64,000 nt of DNA from Channallabes apus (Eukaryota; Chordata; Actinopteri; Siluriformes; Clariidae): positions 7,179,976-7,243,975 of the forward strand of contig CM060121.1 in the NCBI GenBank assembly GCA_030522415.1, written 5' to 3'. Shown one piece after another: positions 11,749 through 25,128 of this stretch. The position numbers and the translations under genes were made by a program. The notes below the pieces were generated by a model. It saw nothing but the letters and a program-made list of their open reading frames with translations, was not told where the DNA came from and made no database searches. Within the stretch, counting starts at the first letter, position 1, and the number at the start of each line of letters is the position of its first letter.

Positions 11749-14700
11749 CTGAAAGACAGAAAGAAAAGAAATACATTATATCTTTCATAAGTCAGGGGAA
11801 TCATCCTCGGCATGGTTTCGCACAGAGGCTTTTTGACTCGATGCAGTATATTAAACAAGATGTTCCTCTACAGGAGACAAGAATGTAAAAAAAAAAACTG
11901 CTTGAATGATCTCTGGAATAAAACATAGTAATCATAGTACTAACCTATATTTTATACTCAACATCACATTCTAACTTGAACGCACCCAATGGCCCCTCTC
12001 TGACTAGCTGGATTATAACAGTTCCCAGATGTCTACACATAACGCAACACATTATGGCACGCATGCTCACAAACACACAAATATTTCAACCAAACGGTGC
12101 AGCACTGATAAAAGTAGACCTTCCAGGGTAGACAACATGGTCATGCACAATATACAAAACACTGTTCCAGTTCACCCTTAAAGGATGAAAGGGCTATTTA
12201 TATAGCAGGGATTTTTCCCTTCTCACATTAAATAAACAGCTGAAGAGTTCCTGTAACTAAACCATAAACCTTAAAGGAGACTGAGACGTTCTTAGCTTTA
12301 CCGTACACAATAAAGATGCATTTAGAAATGAAAGCAGATCGCCATAAACCATGAGGTTTATTAATTACAATTCGCAGCAACAGAATCGCCACGCTCGCCA
12401 AGGCAGCTTGTTCTTGATAAGTGCGAATTCCATACTTTTATCTCACAGCTTCCCAGTGGAAGCACCCCTCAGCATGTCTGGAAGCCCGGGGGCAGTTGAG
12501 GCATTTATGCATGGATTTACTGTTCCCATGGTGTTTAGCTAGCTCAGGCTTTTTTGGTGGGGGGGGGGGGGGGTTAGTGAAGAAGGAGTGCATGCAACTT
12601 CTAGAAAACTGTTAGCATATTTCTCAGCCTTCGTCCAGATTGTGCTGCTGGGAAAGCAATGAAAGGAATTCTTTGTTTTTAATTAATTGCGTGTGTGTTT
12701 TTGTGATAAAGTATCACAAGTTTTATATTCTCTGCCAGAGAGCCAGACCTTGAATGAGGACAGTTTACCCTTAAATTTGGTTAATTGTGACCTTTAAAAT
12801 ATTATAAAGGGTGTACAAACTTTCCTAATGAGTAAAGTTCTTTGCCAGAGTCTAAACAGATTACTACAAATTCTTGAAGTTACATGAAGATCCTGTTTTC
12901 TTTTTGCTTGTTTTTTTTAATTATAAAAATAATAATGGAAATCCTGTTAAATCGAGAAGGACCGATCACGTGTTCTCTCATGCTAGCAGTTGTTTTCACC
13001 ATCAGATGGGTAGTTTCCATGACATGTCCCATCGGACTGCCTCCATTTCCAGTCTCTCTGACCTAGACCTCCACCTCAACCCGAATATATACACTTACTA
13101 TTTCACTGGAGAGAGTGTCTGTGTGTTCGTCTTTCTCCAGGAAAAGGAAGAGGCCTTCTAGGGGTAAGAAAAGGAGGTGACGGGTGATGGCTGACCCGTA
13201 CACACTTAGCGTCGGCCAGCCGGCTTGTTTGCAACAATTTCCCTGTCTGTTTGAAGATGCCGTCTGAATGTTTAGTTTGGAAATTATTGAGTTTTAGAGA
13301 GGATTACAAACTTCATATGGCTTTCTAGTAAATATCCAAAGCTTTTCAGACAACATGGTATAAATATATATATATACGATAAACATAATAAGACCTAGCG
13401 TCGATCTCTGATGAGTCTCGAGTTTCAATCCGAGATACTTCTAAAGCATGGAGGCACAGTGTGTTATGTTCTTAGCGGGATACCATAAACCGAAGATGCT
13501 GACCTACAATTTCCACTTGAGTCATTCGCCACGCTTAAATCACGGATTACAGGAGGCGTCTAAATCGCACTTAAAGCAGTCTGATGCTCGTCGTGTCCAC
13601 AGTGAACATGTCTAGACTTTTTCCACTCTGTGCCATCAAACCACTGAAGAATTTATTGATATTACACAGAATACGTTGAATTAAATAAACAGACTCTAGC
13701 TTTTTTTTTTTTTTACTTATGAATTGTAGAATATTTTAGAAAGTGCTGGTGTGTTAATGAATTAGTTTTCAGTATCCCCAAAAATCTTCCCAACATGAGA
13801 GTCTGAATTTCAAATAGTTTCTTTGATATCTCGGTTACCTAGCTACCTTAATGGCGAAATAACAACCAGATTACTTTAATCTTTTAATGCGTTCGAGCTA
13901 CTACTTGCATTTAAATAAGCAGGGGCACAAAATTTGGGAAGCCTTCAGCCGCATGACCTTTACAATCATGCAGATTGGAGTCACAGGCTCAAATAGAGCA
14001 TCATTTGCAATCAGAAATAAGCACTTCAAATGCGAGCAGGGCTATGCGACTGAAATCCGTTTCCTTAGCCACACCATGAACCGGGATCTCGAAGCTTGCC
14101 GTCTCACAATCCCTTGTGCATGCTTTCTACGAATCACCAGCGAACAAGAATTGGCCTTGAAACCACAGTTCAAGTGTGGCACGCTATTAGAGACTTATGT
14201 CGGCTCTGCAGTTCATTAACACACTTTATAAGCATGTGTTAAGCTAGATGTGTACTAGAGACCGCCAGACTGTTACTGAGTGTTAGTGTGTATTTCGATT
14301 TAGAATGTTTCCCTTTGGAATGCTTCAACTGGGTGTGTTCGAGGCACAAAATTGTACTGCGTGATTAGCAAACACTCTAGAACACAGGGCTGCGTTAATG
14401 AGTGTCGTTAGGTACGACAGTGCCGGGAACACCCTACTACACATTACGAATCTTTTAACACCACCGTGATGCTGATTAATATTAAACAGCAGTTCGGATG
14501 GTAGTTCCATAAGGCATATTATAATTCCTGAACTATTAGATAATCACTGTGACCTGCATGGTGCTCCAGACACAGCGTTATTTAACAATAACAGTTGGTA
14601 ACTTCAGCAACAGTTTGGAGTCAACGTAGTGATACACGAATAGCAACGCAAAAGATATGCGATAGACAAGGGAAAAAACTTTTTCTGCTCAACTCTAATT

Positions 14701-14889
14701 CACCCACACGTTTACAGAATGGGATTTCTATGACCGTGCTCCCTGGTATTACCCAAGTGTTCAGGTTTGAGCCTGGATCCTTCTCAACGTTTCTTCCTCA
14801 TGTCATCACAGGGAATTTTTCTTTGCCACCGTCGCCTCCTCCGTCTTGCTCAGTAATGACAAACTGAGACGGCTATAAATTTATAGATT

Positions 14890-15254
14890 CATTCATTCAT
14901 TCATCTTCTATACCGCTTTATCCTGTATTTAGGGTCGCGAGGACCTGGAGCCTATCCCAGGAGACTCTGGGCACGAGGCAGGGTACACCCTGGACAGGGT
15001 GCCAATCCATCGCAGAGCACACACACTCACACTCATTCACACACTATGGTCAATTTTGGAACACCAATTAGCCTAACCTGCATATCTTTGGACTGTGGGA
15101 GGAAACTGGAGTACCCGGAGGAAACCCACCAAGCACTGGGAGAACATGCAAACTCCATGCATACAGAGGCGGGAATCGAGCCTGGCCGGGGAATCGAACC
15201 CGGACCGTGGAGGTGCAAGGCGACAGTGCTAACCACTACACCACCGCGCCGCCT
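14890..15254 (-). mobile_element. DANA-like SINE, copy 2
   Basis: Full-length minus-strand copy with the same head and tail as copy 1. The 11-bp duplication ATTTATAGATT flanks it (14879-14889 and 15255-15265). Confidence 0.92.
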
Positions 15255-15394
15255 ATTTATAGATTATATTTCCAAATTATTTATTTTTTTTAATATACTG
15301 CATTGTATTCATGTAAATCTGCTTTGTGGCAAAACTGCGCTTTTTGTTTTTATGTCTTACATAAGAAGTAATACATGTTACTCCCGAACTAGTA

Positions 15395-15625
15395 CAAGAT
15401 CCTAAGCATGGTCACAGGGGGTCTGCAGCCTCTCCCAGGCAACTTAGGGCTCATTAAAAAGGGTAAACCCTGGCTGGATGGAGTGCCCACCCACTGTACA
15501 TACAAACTCATACACACCCACTCACACACTGTGGGCAATTTGGACACGGACACTCAACCTACACCCCATTTCTTTGGACTGTTTGTGGAGAAAACCTATT
15601 AAACTTGGGCAGAAGATGCTCCACA
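15395..15625 (-). mobile_element. Old, diverged DANA-like SINE copy
   Basis: Keeps the order of family blocks in decayed form (CAGCCTCTCCCAGGCAACTT, GTGGGCAATTTGGACAC, TTTGGACTGT) but has no clear ends. Confidence 0.6.
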
Positions 15626-17454
15626 AACCCAGACCGGAACAAAAATACTACCTCACTACCTAAATGCTTTAACTCCCATAACTGGAATTAGGTCAGAAAG
15701 GGGGAGAAATTATTAAAGGCTCTTATACACTCACAGACCACGTGTTAATGACCTGTTGAACCAGAAATATGATGTAACGTGGAGTCCAGATGTGCACACC
15801 GCTGCACTAGAACGTCATAAAAAAAAACAGTGTGGAATGAAAGAGCCCTGTTGTGTCTGCACACCTGAGGACTTGAACAGATGATTCCACAAAGCCGTGT
15901 CTGAGTCATGAGGAGGACAAAGCGCCGCTCATCTTTACCACGATCATCCTCCTAACGCGCTCACTGGACTACTGAATCATCGAACGCCACCCACCGTGAG
16001 CCGACGGCGCGATGCTGTAATTATACTCGACTGGCTCCGGGCTTAACGTGACTTCATCAGCTCACATGTGGTGTGGTCCGTTCTGTGGAGATGCAGCCCA
16101 CACCGGGGATGTTGAAAGGGGAACGCCCACGGCGGCCATCTGTACGGGCGAATCAAACCGAAGTGTCGAAAAGCTTTTATATCAAACGTCTGAAGGGGAC
16201 AAGCCAAACGATGGACACTTTTCCGCTGACTTGTAAAATTAACTTACAATTAATTAATTAATTAAGTACAAATCAAGACAAAGTTCATATTCGGTCGTTG
16301 TGACCGTGTGAGCGCGTGTAGTCGTCCTCCGGAGACGTTTGTGTGATGTGATAGTGTGGGCTGAAGTCTTTCCTTACCATGCATGTTTTGTTCCTTACCC
16401 GCAACATATCAGATATTATTTGACTAAATGTTACGCCATTTGTATATCGAATGCATGCAACGACATATTTCATATCTCCGCCAATATTTAAAAAAAAAAA
16501 CTTTAATATCAGCAATCTCATTTGAACTGCACTGTAAGCGTTGACCTTTCTTTGACCTTAATGAAAATAATATCTTGCTGCTTTTACACACACACACTAC
16601 TAGCAGCTGCTGTGCTGATTGGAATGAGAGATGGAGTTGTGTGTTCAGCCACACCTGCTGCTGCTTAGGCAAATGGATCCTGAGATCCTGGGCTACACAC
16701 AGGCGCTGTTCAGCCCTTACACTGATCAGATGACAAAGTATAGACAGACGGTGTGTGTGTGTGTGTGTGTGTGTGTTTCAGCCATAAGGGATCTTGGATG
16801 TCAGGGGCGCACTTGGAAGCGACAGCATCCCAAATGGACCTTGTTTTTCTCAACAAGCCATCTCAAGGCCATCAGAGCCAGAATGAAAACAGAAACATTA
16901 TCTCTCTCTCTCTCTCTCTCTCTCTGTGTTCCTCCCTCCTTGTTTCTGGCATCTGTTTCCACAAAGATACGTAGACAGGAGAGAAAAAAAATCCAAGTCG
17001 ACTAACTGCTTTGGTTTTATCCTGAAAGTCTGGCCAGTCATCCTACTCTAATGAGACTTGACTCTGACATCCTGATTGGCTGAAACAAACAAAAAAAAAA
17101 GGAATAAGAAACATAATAAACATTGATAGCCAGGGTTTGAAATTGGAAAACAATACCACGCTGCTGTTAGATTCATGTTCCGGCTTGGTTCGAAGGTGTC
17201 GAATTCATTTTCGGCGATTTTTAACGACTTTTAATATTAACACGCTCATTCGAAGACGATCTTAGCGTTTCTATAGTAACGCACTCGAGCGTGGAAGGAG
17301 TCTCTGGTGTCAGTGCTTTGTTCCCATCAGAGGTAAAGTTTTCGGCCATGAGAAAATTGAAATCATTTAAAATTCGTGAAAAACTAATCTGTTTTAAGTA
17401 AGTATTTGGATTTTCGATAATGAGCTGATTGTAGTTAACAGCAATCAGGGTTGA

Positions 17455-17900
17455 GCTTTGAAGAGAGAGAGAGAGAGAGAGAGAGAGAGTCTAGTATGAC
17501 AGAAGTAGAAAAGTAAAGATTGAAAGACTTATGAGGAAAGAAAAGACTGAGACGGGTAGACAAATAGGGATTGAGAGAGAGACATCGAAAGACTTTTGTG
17601 ATCTTTTGACAACCGTAGATATAGAAAAGATAGAGATTGAGAGAGACAGTGATGCGAAGAAGACAGACGGGATTAGAGAGAGAGAGAGAGAGGGAGAATC
17701 GCTGTACAGTATTAAGATGTTTCATTTTTTTTTTTTTTTTATTCCTGCTGATGCAAGAGCAGTGAAACGGGACAGATTTGCTCACATAACCACAAATGCT
17801 GTCAGAAATACTGTTGCAAAGCAATTTCTGACACACACACATCTCTCTCTCTCTCTCTCTGTCTCCCTCTCTTTCTTTCTCTCTCTCTCTCTCTCTCGTG
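17455..17900. repeat. GA/CT simple-repeat patches
   Basis: (GA)n at 17462-17489 and 17675-17692, (CT)n at 17841-17898. Long frames on both strands here are low-complexity artefacts. The rest of 15626-18221 shows only short simple repeats (TG at 16750-16775, CT at 16902-16925) and a CpG-richer patch at 15900-16150 of unknown meaning. Confidence 0.85.
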
Positions 17901-18221
17901 CACAAACACGCATCTTTCACTGTAAAAACGTTATATTTATTCCATATTCTCTATTGTCTCGCATTTGTTTCCTTGCAATGAAGACGGTTCGGTTTATCCC
18001 AGCTGTCAATCAATCTCCTCAGGGCGGGACCTACCGCAGTCACTGAGGTGTCTCCTCAAAGCAAAGTTGCTCCGTCATGGAAAAACTGTTCTTTAACTGT
18101 GCACCTCCTTAGAGGCGTCAGAGTGCACTGATGTTAGTTCACTTACATTTATTAATATAGATAGCTACGTTTGTGCAGTGTGTAATCTTTAAACTAAACA
18201 ACAGAAATACTAACGTTGAAC

Positions 18222-18510
18222 GAGCGGAGTAATAAAGTTGTAATAAAGTTGTAATAAAGTTGTAACAACGTTGCAATGACATTCACCATTGGGTCAATTT
18301 TTTTTAATTAATTTTTTTATTTAGACTGCCATTGGTGAAATGACGTTGAGATAACGTTGAACGAATGACCCAAACACTCACTCTCACTCTTCGTTTTTGA
18401 TCCTGTAATCAGGGAATCCCAGAAGACTTAGGGCACAAGGCGGGGTACACCCTGGACAGGGTGCCAATCCACCACAGTGACCCAAACACAACGTTGCAAA
18501 TACAACCTTA
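18222..18510. mobile_element. Foldback MITE carrying a SINE fragment
   Basis: ACATTCACCATTGGGTCA and TGCCATTGGTGAAATGACGT are inverted partners, with AACGTTG motifs at both sides. A 100-bp SINE piece is inserted at 18378. The left edge is preceded by three copies of TAATAAAGTTG. Confidence 0.6.
18378..18477 (-). mobile_element. 5'-truncated DANA-like SINE with target duplication
   Basis: Only the last 100 bp of the SINE are present (GGGTACACCCTGGACAGGGT block). The 12-bp duplication TGACCCAAACAC flanks it (18366-18377 and 18478-18489), so it inserted already truncated. It lies inside a foldback element. Confidence 0.85.
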
Positions 18511-18714
18511 AAATTCAAACCTTTATTAGGAGCATTTCTGCAGCTTCCCTTTGCTTCGCCTAGCTGAGCTGTGAACCGTAAGCAGAATGCGGTTAGATTT
18601 TTGCTCGTTGTACTTTACGATTTGGTTTGTTTCAATAGTAGTAAAGTATCAAGTTTATACTAAAAGAATAAAAGTTTGTTGCATCATTTGTCTCAAGCAG
18701 CTAGTTTAGTCGTG

Positions 18715-19075
18715 TCCAATTCCTCCCCGTCACTAGGAGGCTCCCACATTATGGCTACTACTGCCACTCAGTCGGGAGGGCCGAAGACTATCACGTTTTC
18801 TCCGAACCATGTGACACCAGCCGACCGCATCTATCGCATTATCTAAAATCTTTTTGAACTGCTCGCTCACGCACCATTGGGGGCGGCGTAATACACTCGG
18901 AGGACAGCGCTATCCACTCCTTCCGCTTGCGTGCGCTCTCACCCCTCCCCTCGGAGAGAGCTCGGCCAATCGGCTTTCTCTAGACCTCCGGCTGCGAGAG
19001 GATACAGCATCACCCGGGAATCGAACCAGCGATCTCCAGAAGATAGGGCGAGCAGGAGGCCCGCAGCTACATTGT
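18715..19075 (-). mobile_element. Third SINE family, minus strand
   Basis: The minus strand has GATCGCTGGTTCGATTCCCG (B box), then a GC-rich body with GGCCGAGCTCTCTCCGAGG, and ends in CTCCTAGTGACGGGGAGG. The overall shape is SINE-like; the head is only partly recognisable. Confidence 0.65.
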
Positions 19076-21169
19076 TTTTAAACTAATAAAACTACTAAAA
19101 GTATTGAATACACGATGAAATACTGTGTAGCTTGTGTTGTTGATTGTTTAAATGTCATGTCTTGTACAAAGCAGTAATCTTTATTTCCTAACGATCTTCT
19201 GTGGGGCACAGTACCTACAGTACAGTAGGTGGCAGTATTGCAAGAAACTGCTCCAAAAACAAAAAGAAAAAAACAAAAAGTGTGTGTTTTGCGAGAACTT
19301 TGCAGAAAATGGAAACCATGTTTTCAAGAAATTTGTATATTGGAAATTTACGTAAATAAAATTGTAAAAGTTTGAATTGATTCTGAATAAAATAACTGAT
19401 TAATTTATCAAGTGAATCGAATTGAATAAAATACAAAATCAGTACGTCTCGTGTCAGTGTTACTTATCAATAAGTAGAACCTCCTTATTTTTTATTTTTT
19501 GTCTCCTATTGTCTCAGAAGGCTTGTGAATTAACTGGTTATAGTAATCGCAACAAAACGCCAACCTACATCTTTGCCTTTTACACTTCTTGTTCTTTACC
19601 CTTCGGTGAATTCCCTTTTGTCTGGCGGCGTGAACAATATTTGCGGCCCGGAGCTGCTTTGACTGCAATTCTCTCGTAATATACTGGATTTTAAAAGTGC
19701 TCTTGGAGAGTTCTGAAAACCATCTATCATTTCGACGGATAGAAAATAAGTGGTCAGACTCCGGGGCTTTTACGAGCGTGGACGCGTACGCCGCTGTGTT
19801 TCACAACTTCTCCTGAGATAGTAAATAATTACAAGAAATACAGCATTGCTGCGTCACTAAATTAGTATCTCCCATATCGCTGTGGCTGAAACATAAATAC
19901 TGGCACCTCTGGGACTATTCTGCGGCTGGGGTCAGTGTGCTCGTTTGATTCTCTTTTTCTCCTTCTTTCTTTCTCTCGCACACCAAACTTGCATCACTTA
20001 AAATTCCGTCTCATGCCATAACCAGCATGTATGCTTAATCTCTTTGAACGAGCACGCCGAAAGAAACTCCGGCACGTACTAATTCACGTAAACCAGGCTG
20101 TGTGTGGGATTTGCTTAGAAGTCCGAGACAAACACTTTGGTTAATCGCTTGTTTTTCCACAGGTTCTGTGCTTGGCTCGAACACTTAATCCCTTTAATAA
20201 AAGCCCTTCGTGTTTGCGCGCGTGTGTGTGTGCGTGCGCACGTGTGTGTGTGTGTGTGTGCGCGCACTCGAAAATGAACTCAATCCAACAAATCATGTCG
20301 AAGCTGTTTTATCAGCAGTACCATATGGAGTTTCAGATTTGCCAAAGCAAATAAATCAGTCTGTATCGTCGGCGATCGCGAGTGCTGGATTTGTGCGGAT
20401 AATACAGTAATCGTGTTCTCCGCTGTTTCCATTTACTTTCAAATTCAACCGGTGGCCGGAAAGCAGGTTGAGCCATGGCTCCGAGTGTGTGCATACGTGC
20501 GCCAGCAATATGCTTCAAGCTTAACATCCACCTGCAAATGTATTCACCTAATGCGAGAGTGCGAGGTAGCTTAAAACATCACCTTCTCCTTGTGATTAAT
20601 CTCATGCCAATACACTTTTATTCCATGCCAGTCACAACTAAAGCATATTTGATAACCTGCTATTAGGGATGGGCGCTGGCATGCCTGACATGAGACCACA
20701 GGCTCTCAGTCAACCATTACTCCGGCAACATGTGTGTATGTGTATATACACGCAGATGCACAAATCCAAAACTGTCTATTTAAAATACCTGGTAATTTCA
20801 TCAAACTGCTCTATATTCCTTTCCCTAATATCAAGTCTCTACTTAAAATATAGACACAGTAGTAGTTCCAGAGTTTTGGGGATTCCACCACAAAATTAAA
20901 AGTCACAGGAAAACATTTGTATAACAGAAAAGAAAGCAGCACACACTGCTAACTCAGCATACGGTTTTAATCCGTTTCGGAGGCGGCGAGTATTTATGCG
21001 AGATGTCTTATTGTGAAATGCATCCCCCCCCCCATAGGAATAAGATAATCCGTTCCAGCCACACAAAAATATTACCAATTTCCAACACTATAATCATATT
21101 TTTTTCATATAAAAAGGAACATGTAAATGACGGAAAATATGAAATAATTAAACATTAAACTTTAAACAC
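19076..21169. other. Intron 2 sequence without recognised elements
   Basis: Contains only a TG/CG run at 20216-20265. Some moderately GC-balanced sequence (19700-20160) could be conserved non-coding DNA, but nothing visible proves it. Confidence 0.5.
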
Positions 21170-21172
21170 TTA

Positions 21173-21987
21173 GGCCTTGTTCACACGGGCGTTAAAATCG
21201 ACCGTTTTTCTGCCGTTCGTAGCGTCCGGTGAGCGCGGATGAAGCGCAGAGGGTTTTCTACACATAGGAGTCAATGACGGTGTTCACACGGGCTTTGGCG
21301 ACGTGCGTTTGTCCGGCTGCGCGTTTATACGGTGTTAAAAAAACGTTGCATGCAGCTTTTTCTTGGCGTTCAAATCCCAACGAACGCAAGGAAACCGCGT
21401 CTAGTTCGTTTCCTCCGCGTCCATTTTACGCTTCGGAGGACCGGATATATCCCATGATCCTACATGCTATACATGGGGAAATGCGAAAAAAAAAGGCAAA
21501 AATAAAATGCTTAAAAAATTTAATTTGCGCGGAAATGTTCGCATTTCTTCGTAAACCACAAAAAACTTCCTTTAATCCCCGACGTTGTGCAGTCAGAGGG
21601 TGAACCCAGGAGCGGCGGCGATTTTTTTCTCTCCCTACGTCGCCGTATTATTTTTAAAAATATTTTTATATATTATATGAAAATATAATAATTTAATTAG
21701 AATTTTTAAAACAATAAGATTAATGTCTAATATAGCAAAATGGTCCATATTAAAAGGAGGCACCTCAAATAAAATGACAAGGGCTTTCATATCCAGTTCC
21801 CGACACACTGCCCCCCACAGGTTAAACACACAAACTACAATTTGGGCTGCAGGCTGGCGTTAGACAGAGACAAACGAACGCCAGTGTTGAAGTCAATCGA
21901 GCGGCACTACAAAACGCAACATAAACGTATAGGACGTTCAGAGCTCGTTCGTTTATCCAAAAATTTTACGCCCGTGTGAACAAGGCC
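21173..21987. mobile_element. Harbinger-like non-autonomous transposon
   Basis: Terminal inverted repeats are GGCCTTGTTCACACGGGCGT and its complement ACGCCCGTGTGAACAAGGCC, flanked by TTA on both sides (21170-21172 and 21988-21990). The 3-bp TWA-type duplication points to PIF/Harbinger. No transposase is visible. Confidence 0.8.
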
Positions 21988-22179
21988 TTAACCAAAATTT
22001 ACTGGCAGTTTAAAAACAAAACTGAAAGTGTCTCGCTGTACTTTTTGCTACCGTCCTCGCTATGTCTTCACTAAATCTTGCACAAAATTCTAATAAAAAA
22101 AAATAAAAAATAACCCCCCACCCCATGGCGTTCCAAGTTTTGATTGCTTGGTCCCTAGTATACTAAAATGCTTAATGAC

Positions 22180-22460
22180 GAAGCAAATTTTCGGCAAAAT
22201 CTTACGATGAAAATGTGTGTCTTTTCTTAAGATGAAAATTCACAAGGAGAGTGGCGAGCAACCACTTTTTAGGGCAAAAAAAAATGAAAAGAAAGTTGTT
22301 GGGAAAAAGAAACAGGTGCAAAAGTCCTCAGAGGAAGTGTGCTTAGTAAACTTCTGTAGCTTATTTCCTTATAAAATTTGTACCCCAGACTAAAGGGCCC
22401 TCAAAGTATCGTCACCTCAATCACTAACTTTGGTTCATTAACAAATTTTGACTGGGTTTT
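22180..22460 (+). pseudogene. Tc1 transposase 3' fossil
   Basis: Shares CAGGTGCAAAAGTCCTCAGA and TTTCCTTATAAAATTTGTAC blocks with 4600-4790. Both resemble the C-terminal coding end of fish Tc1 transposases. Badly decayed. Confidence 0.55.
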
Positions 22461-22540
22461 ATATAAAATAGTATGATGTATATTCTATTAATATATCATC
22501 AATAATGTTATAATAGTTTTTTAATATATATAATAATTTA

Positions 22541-23036
22541 CAGGGTGAGCCATTTATATGGATACACCTTAATAAAATGGGAATGATTGGTGATATTAAC
22601 TTCCTGTTTGTGGCACATTAGTATATGTGAGGGGGAAAACTTTTCAAGATGGGTGGCGACCATGGTGGCCATTTTGAAGTCGGCCATTTTGGATACAACT
22701 TTTGTTTTTTTTTCAATAGGAAGAGGGTCATGTGACACATCAAACTTATTGGGAATTTCACAAGAAAAACAATGGTGTGCTTGGTTTTAACGTAACTTTA
22801 TTCTTTCATGAGGTATTTACAAGTAATTAAGTTAAAAAATGTTATAAATAAGTTGTAAAATGTGTTCAATGTGCTGCCCATTGTGTTGGATTGTCAATGC
22901 AACCCTCTTCTCCCAGTGTGTGAAGAGTTACGTTAAAATTTTCCCCCTCACATATACTAATGTGCCACAAGTAGGTAGTTAATATCACAACCATTCCCGT
23001 TTTATTAAGATGTACCCATATAAATGGCCGACCCTG
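22541..23036. mobile_element. Mariner-type MITE
   Basis: Inverted ends of about 100 bp (CAGGGTGAGCCATTTATATG and CATATAAATGGCCGACCCTG) are flanked by TA. The 496-bp element has no transposase and includes GGTGGCGACCATGGTGGCC. Confidence 0.85.
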
Positions 23037-23859
23037 TATAACATATAGCAATAAATTCTGTATTAAAATATTTATATATGTTTTTTTCAATAAGTGTGTA
23101 TAAATTTTTTTGGCTGACTGTGTATAAATAAGACTTTTGCCCAGTATGGACTGTATGTACGTACTGTAATATAAACGACCAGGAGTTCGATGTAGAGCGC
23201 AAAGTTTATTTTAGCTTCTTTTAGATTTTGAAGCATTTCCCTTGGTAGGGATAAAAAAATAAATAAATGAAAAATCATAAAACCCACACATTGCATATAG
23301 TTCAGGTCAGCTGCCTCCACAGAGCCGGTTCTGGAAAAATATACTGCCTTTGTGGCACATGAATATAGAATCAAACATGACTCAACAACAAGGTAGCGTG
23401 ATGTGTCCTGACATGAAGCGGAGCTTCCACCCGGAAGTTCATTATTTCCCAAAATAACAGCAAAAAATATATGTTTCCGTGTTTATTATGGTATTATGGC
23501 ATTCATTCATTCTTCCTTAAAGGTCCCGTTTTACTATTTCCTTATCAAGTTAACACAGATCCCAGAGCTCCCCTAAAGACTGTTAATGCTCACGCTGAAA
23601 TGCCCACCTCAAACTCACCCCCTCTCACTCCTCCTCCAACTGTTGCTTGGTGGTTCAGTATCTATACAAATGTGCTGCTGCTGAGCTCCGCCCCTAGAGA
23701 ACAACAGAACTGAGCAACAAGCCGGAGGAGAGGCTGTGCTTATATGAGGTCATAATAGGGGAAAATCAGTGGGATGGAAGGAAACCCACAGTACACAGCG
23801 AGAGCATGCAAAGCCAAAACCTAGACGTTCAAGGCAGCAGTGTTCCTCACTAAGCCACA

Positions 23860-23955
23860 GATGGGCATCATACGGTGGATTCTTCGCCTTAAGAACAATA
23901 TTTTGCAAGAAATATGCTTCAGAATGTGAAGAATCGTCGCCGTATGGTGTACAAA
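23860..23955. repeat. Short foldback
   Basis: CATACGGTGGATTCTTC faces GAAGAATCGTCGCCGTATG. Confidence 0.6.
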
Positions 23956-24058
23956 ATGAGCCGAACTGAACGCCGGCTAAGTTGCAATTCTAAGAGAGCC
24001 GTTTAAAAAACATTTTTATTGTTTGATATGCAAAAAATATGTTTATAGTGTTGGAAAT

Positions 24059-24250
24059 TTACATTTAGGCATTTGGCAGACGCTCTTATCCAGAGCGACT
24101 TACATTTTTATCTCATTATACATCTGAGCAGTTGAGGGTTAAGGGTCTTGCTCAAGGGCCCAACAGTGGCAACTTGGTGGTTGTGGGGTTTGAACCTGGG
24201 ATCTTCCGAACCGTAGTCCAATGCCTTAACCACTGAGCTACCCCTGGCCC
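24059..24250 (-). mobile_element. tRNA-derived SINE, second family
   Basis: The minus strand begins GGGGCCAGGGGTAGCTCAGT (A box TAGCTCAGTGG), has a B box GGTTCAAACCC, and ends with AGAGCGTCTGCCAAATGCC, a tail widespread in teleosts. Confidence 0.85.
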
Positions 24251-24469
24251 CAGTGGTAATATTGGTAATATTTATAATAATAATTATTATTATAATTGGT
24301 AATATTGGTGATATTTTTGGGTGCCTGGAACGGATTATCTGCATTTACATCTCAGGGGTAGCTCAGTTTAACTTACTAACCAACTACACCGCATCCAATC
24401 TACCGCATCATACACAGTCTGGATAATTATTAATATTGAAAACATTTCAAATGAACAAACAAACCTTTT

Positions 24470-24471
<2 letters not shown>

Positions 24472-24547
<76 letters not shown>

Positions 24548-24555
24548 TTGTGTGT
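24472..24555. repeat. (TG)n microsatellite
   Basis: About 40 TG units with two T insertions. Confidence 0.97.
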
Positions 24556-24784
24556 CAGTACACACCGCTGTAATTTACCTGGTCATTAGGCGACTCCTTT
24601 TAAATTACAGTGTTTGAGCATTAGGCTTACACACAAAGCCATGTACATGTACATCACACACACACACAGACACACACACACACACACACAAAATGGATGA
24701 CATCTGTCATCACAGATCCATTACAGGGTACAAGTGCATGATGGGATATGAGGGTTGTAAAATCACCTATCAGCTAACACCTGC

Positions 24785-24785
<1 letters not shown>

Positions 24786-24836
<51 letters not shown>
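24786..24836. repeat. (CA)n microsatellite
   Basis: About 25 pure CA units. Confidence 0.97.
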
Positions 24837-24838
<2 letters not shown>

Positions 24839-25080
24839 GATCCAAAGGGAAAAAAAAGAAGGAAAAGTATATGCAAGTCCTGTCGAACTTAAAAGAGTAA
24901 GTCTTAAACTTTTTTAAGAACTTTAAACTTTTGCAAGACAGAGTAAGATGCGCAAAGAAAGAAACATATACAGTGATGGAAAGAGTGAGGGATAGAAAGA
25001 AGTTATGGAAGAAGAAGAAGAAGACAATGAGAAGAATAAGGGAGACTGAGGAATTGAAAAATGGAATAAATAATAGCGCA

Positions 25081-25128
25081 GGACAGATCAAAGGACAGAT
25101 CAAAGGACAGATCAAAGGACAGATCAAA
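25081..25128. repeat. 12-bp tandem repeat, 4 copies
   Basis: GGACAGATCAAA four times, followed by a GGATGGAT-like degenerate stretch to about 25420. No gene in 24840-25565. Confidence 0.93.

Noticed and set aside
11749..11788. Start of ANKRD50 at the Met at 11788
   Set aside because: The residues before GFRKIS are intronic (polypyrimidine tract and CAG); upstream exons at 31.5 and 47 kb complete the family N-terminus in phase.
13887..14219. 110-codon hypothetical gene
   Set aside because: No recognisable domain, no splice or promoter context, inside an intron; a chance frame cannot be excluded.
17435..18046. Overlapping frames of 161 and 171 codons
   Set aside because: They are made of GA/CT simple repeats read on opposite strands; low complexity.
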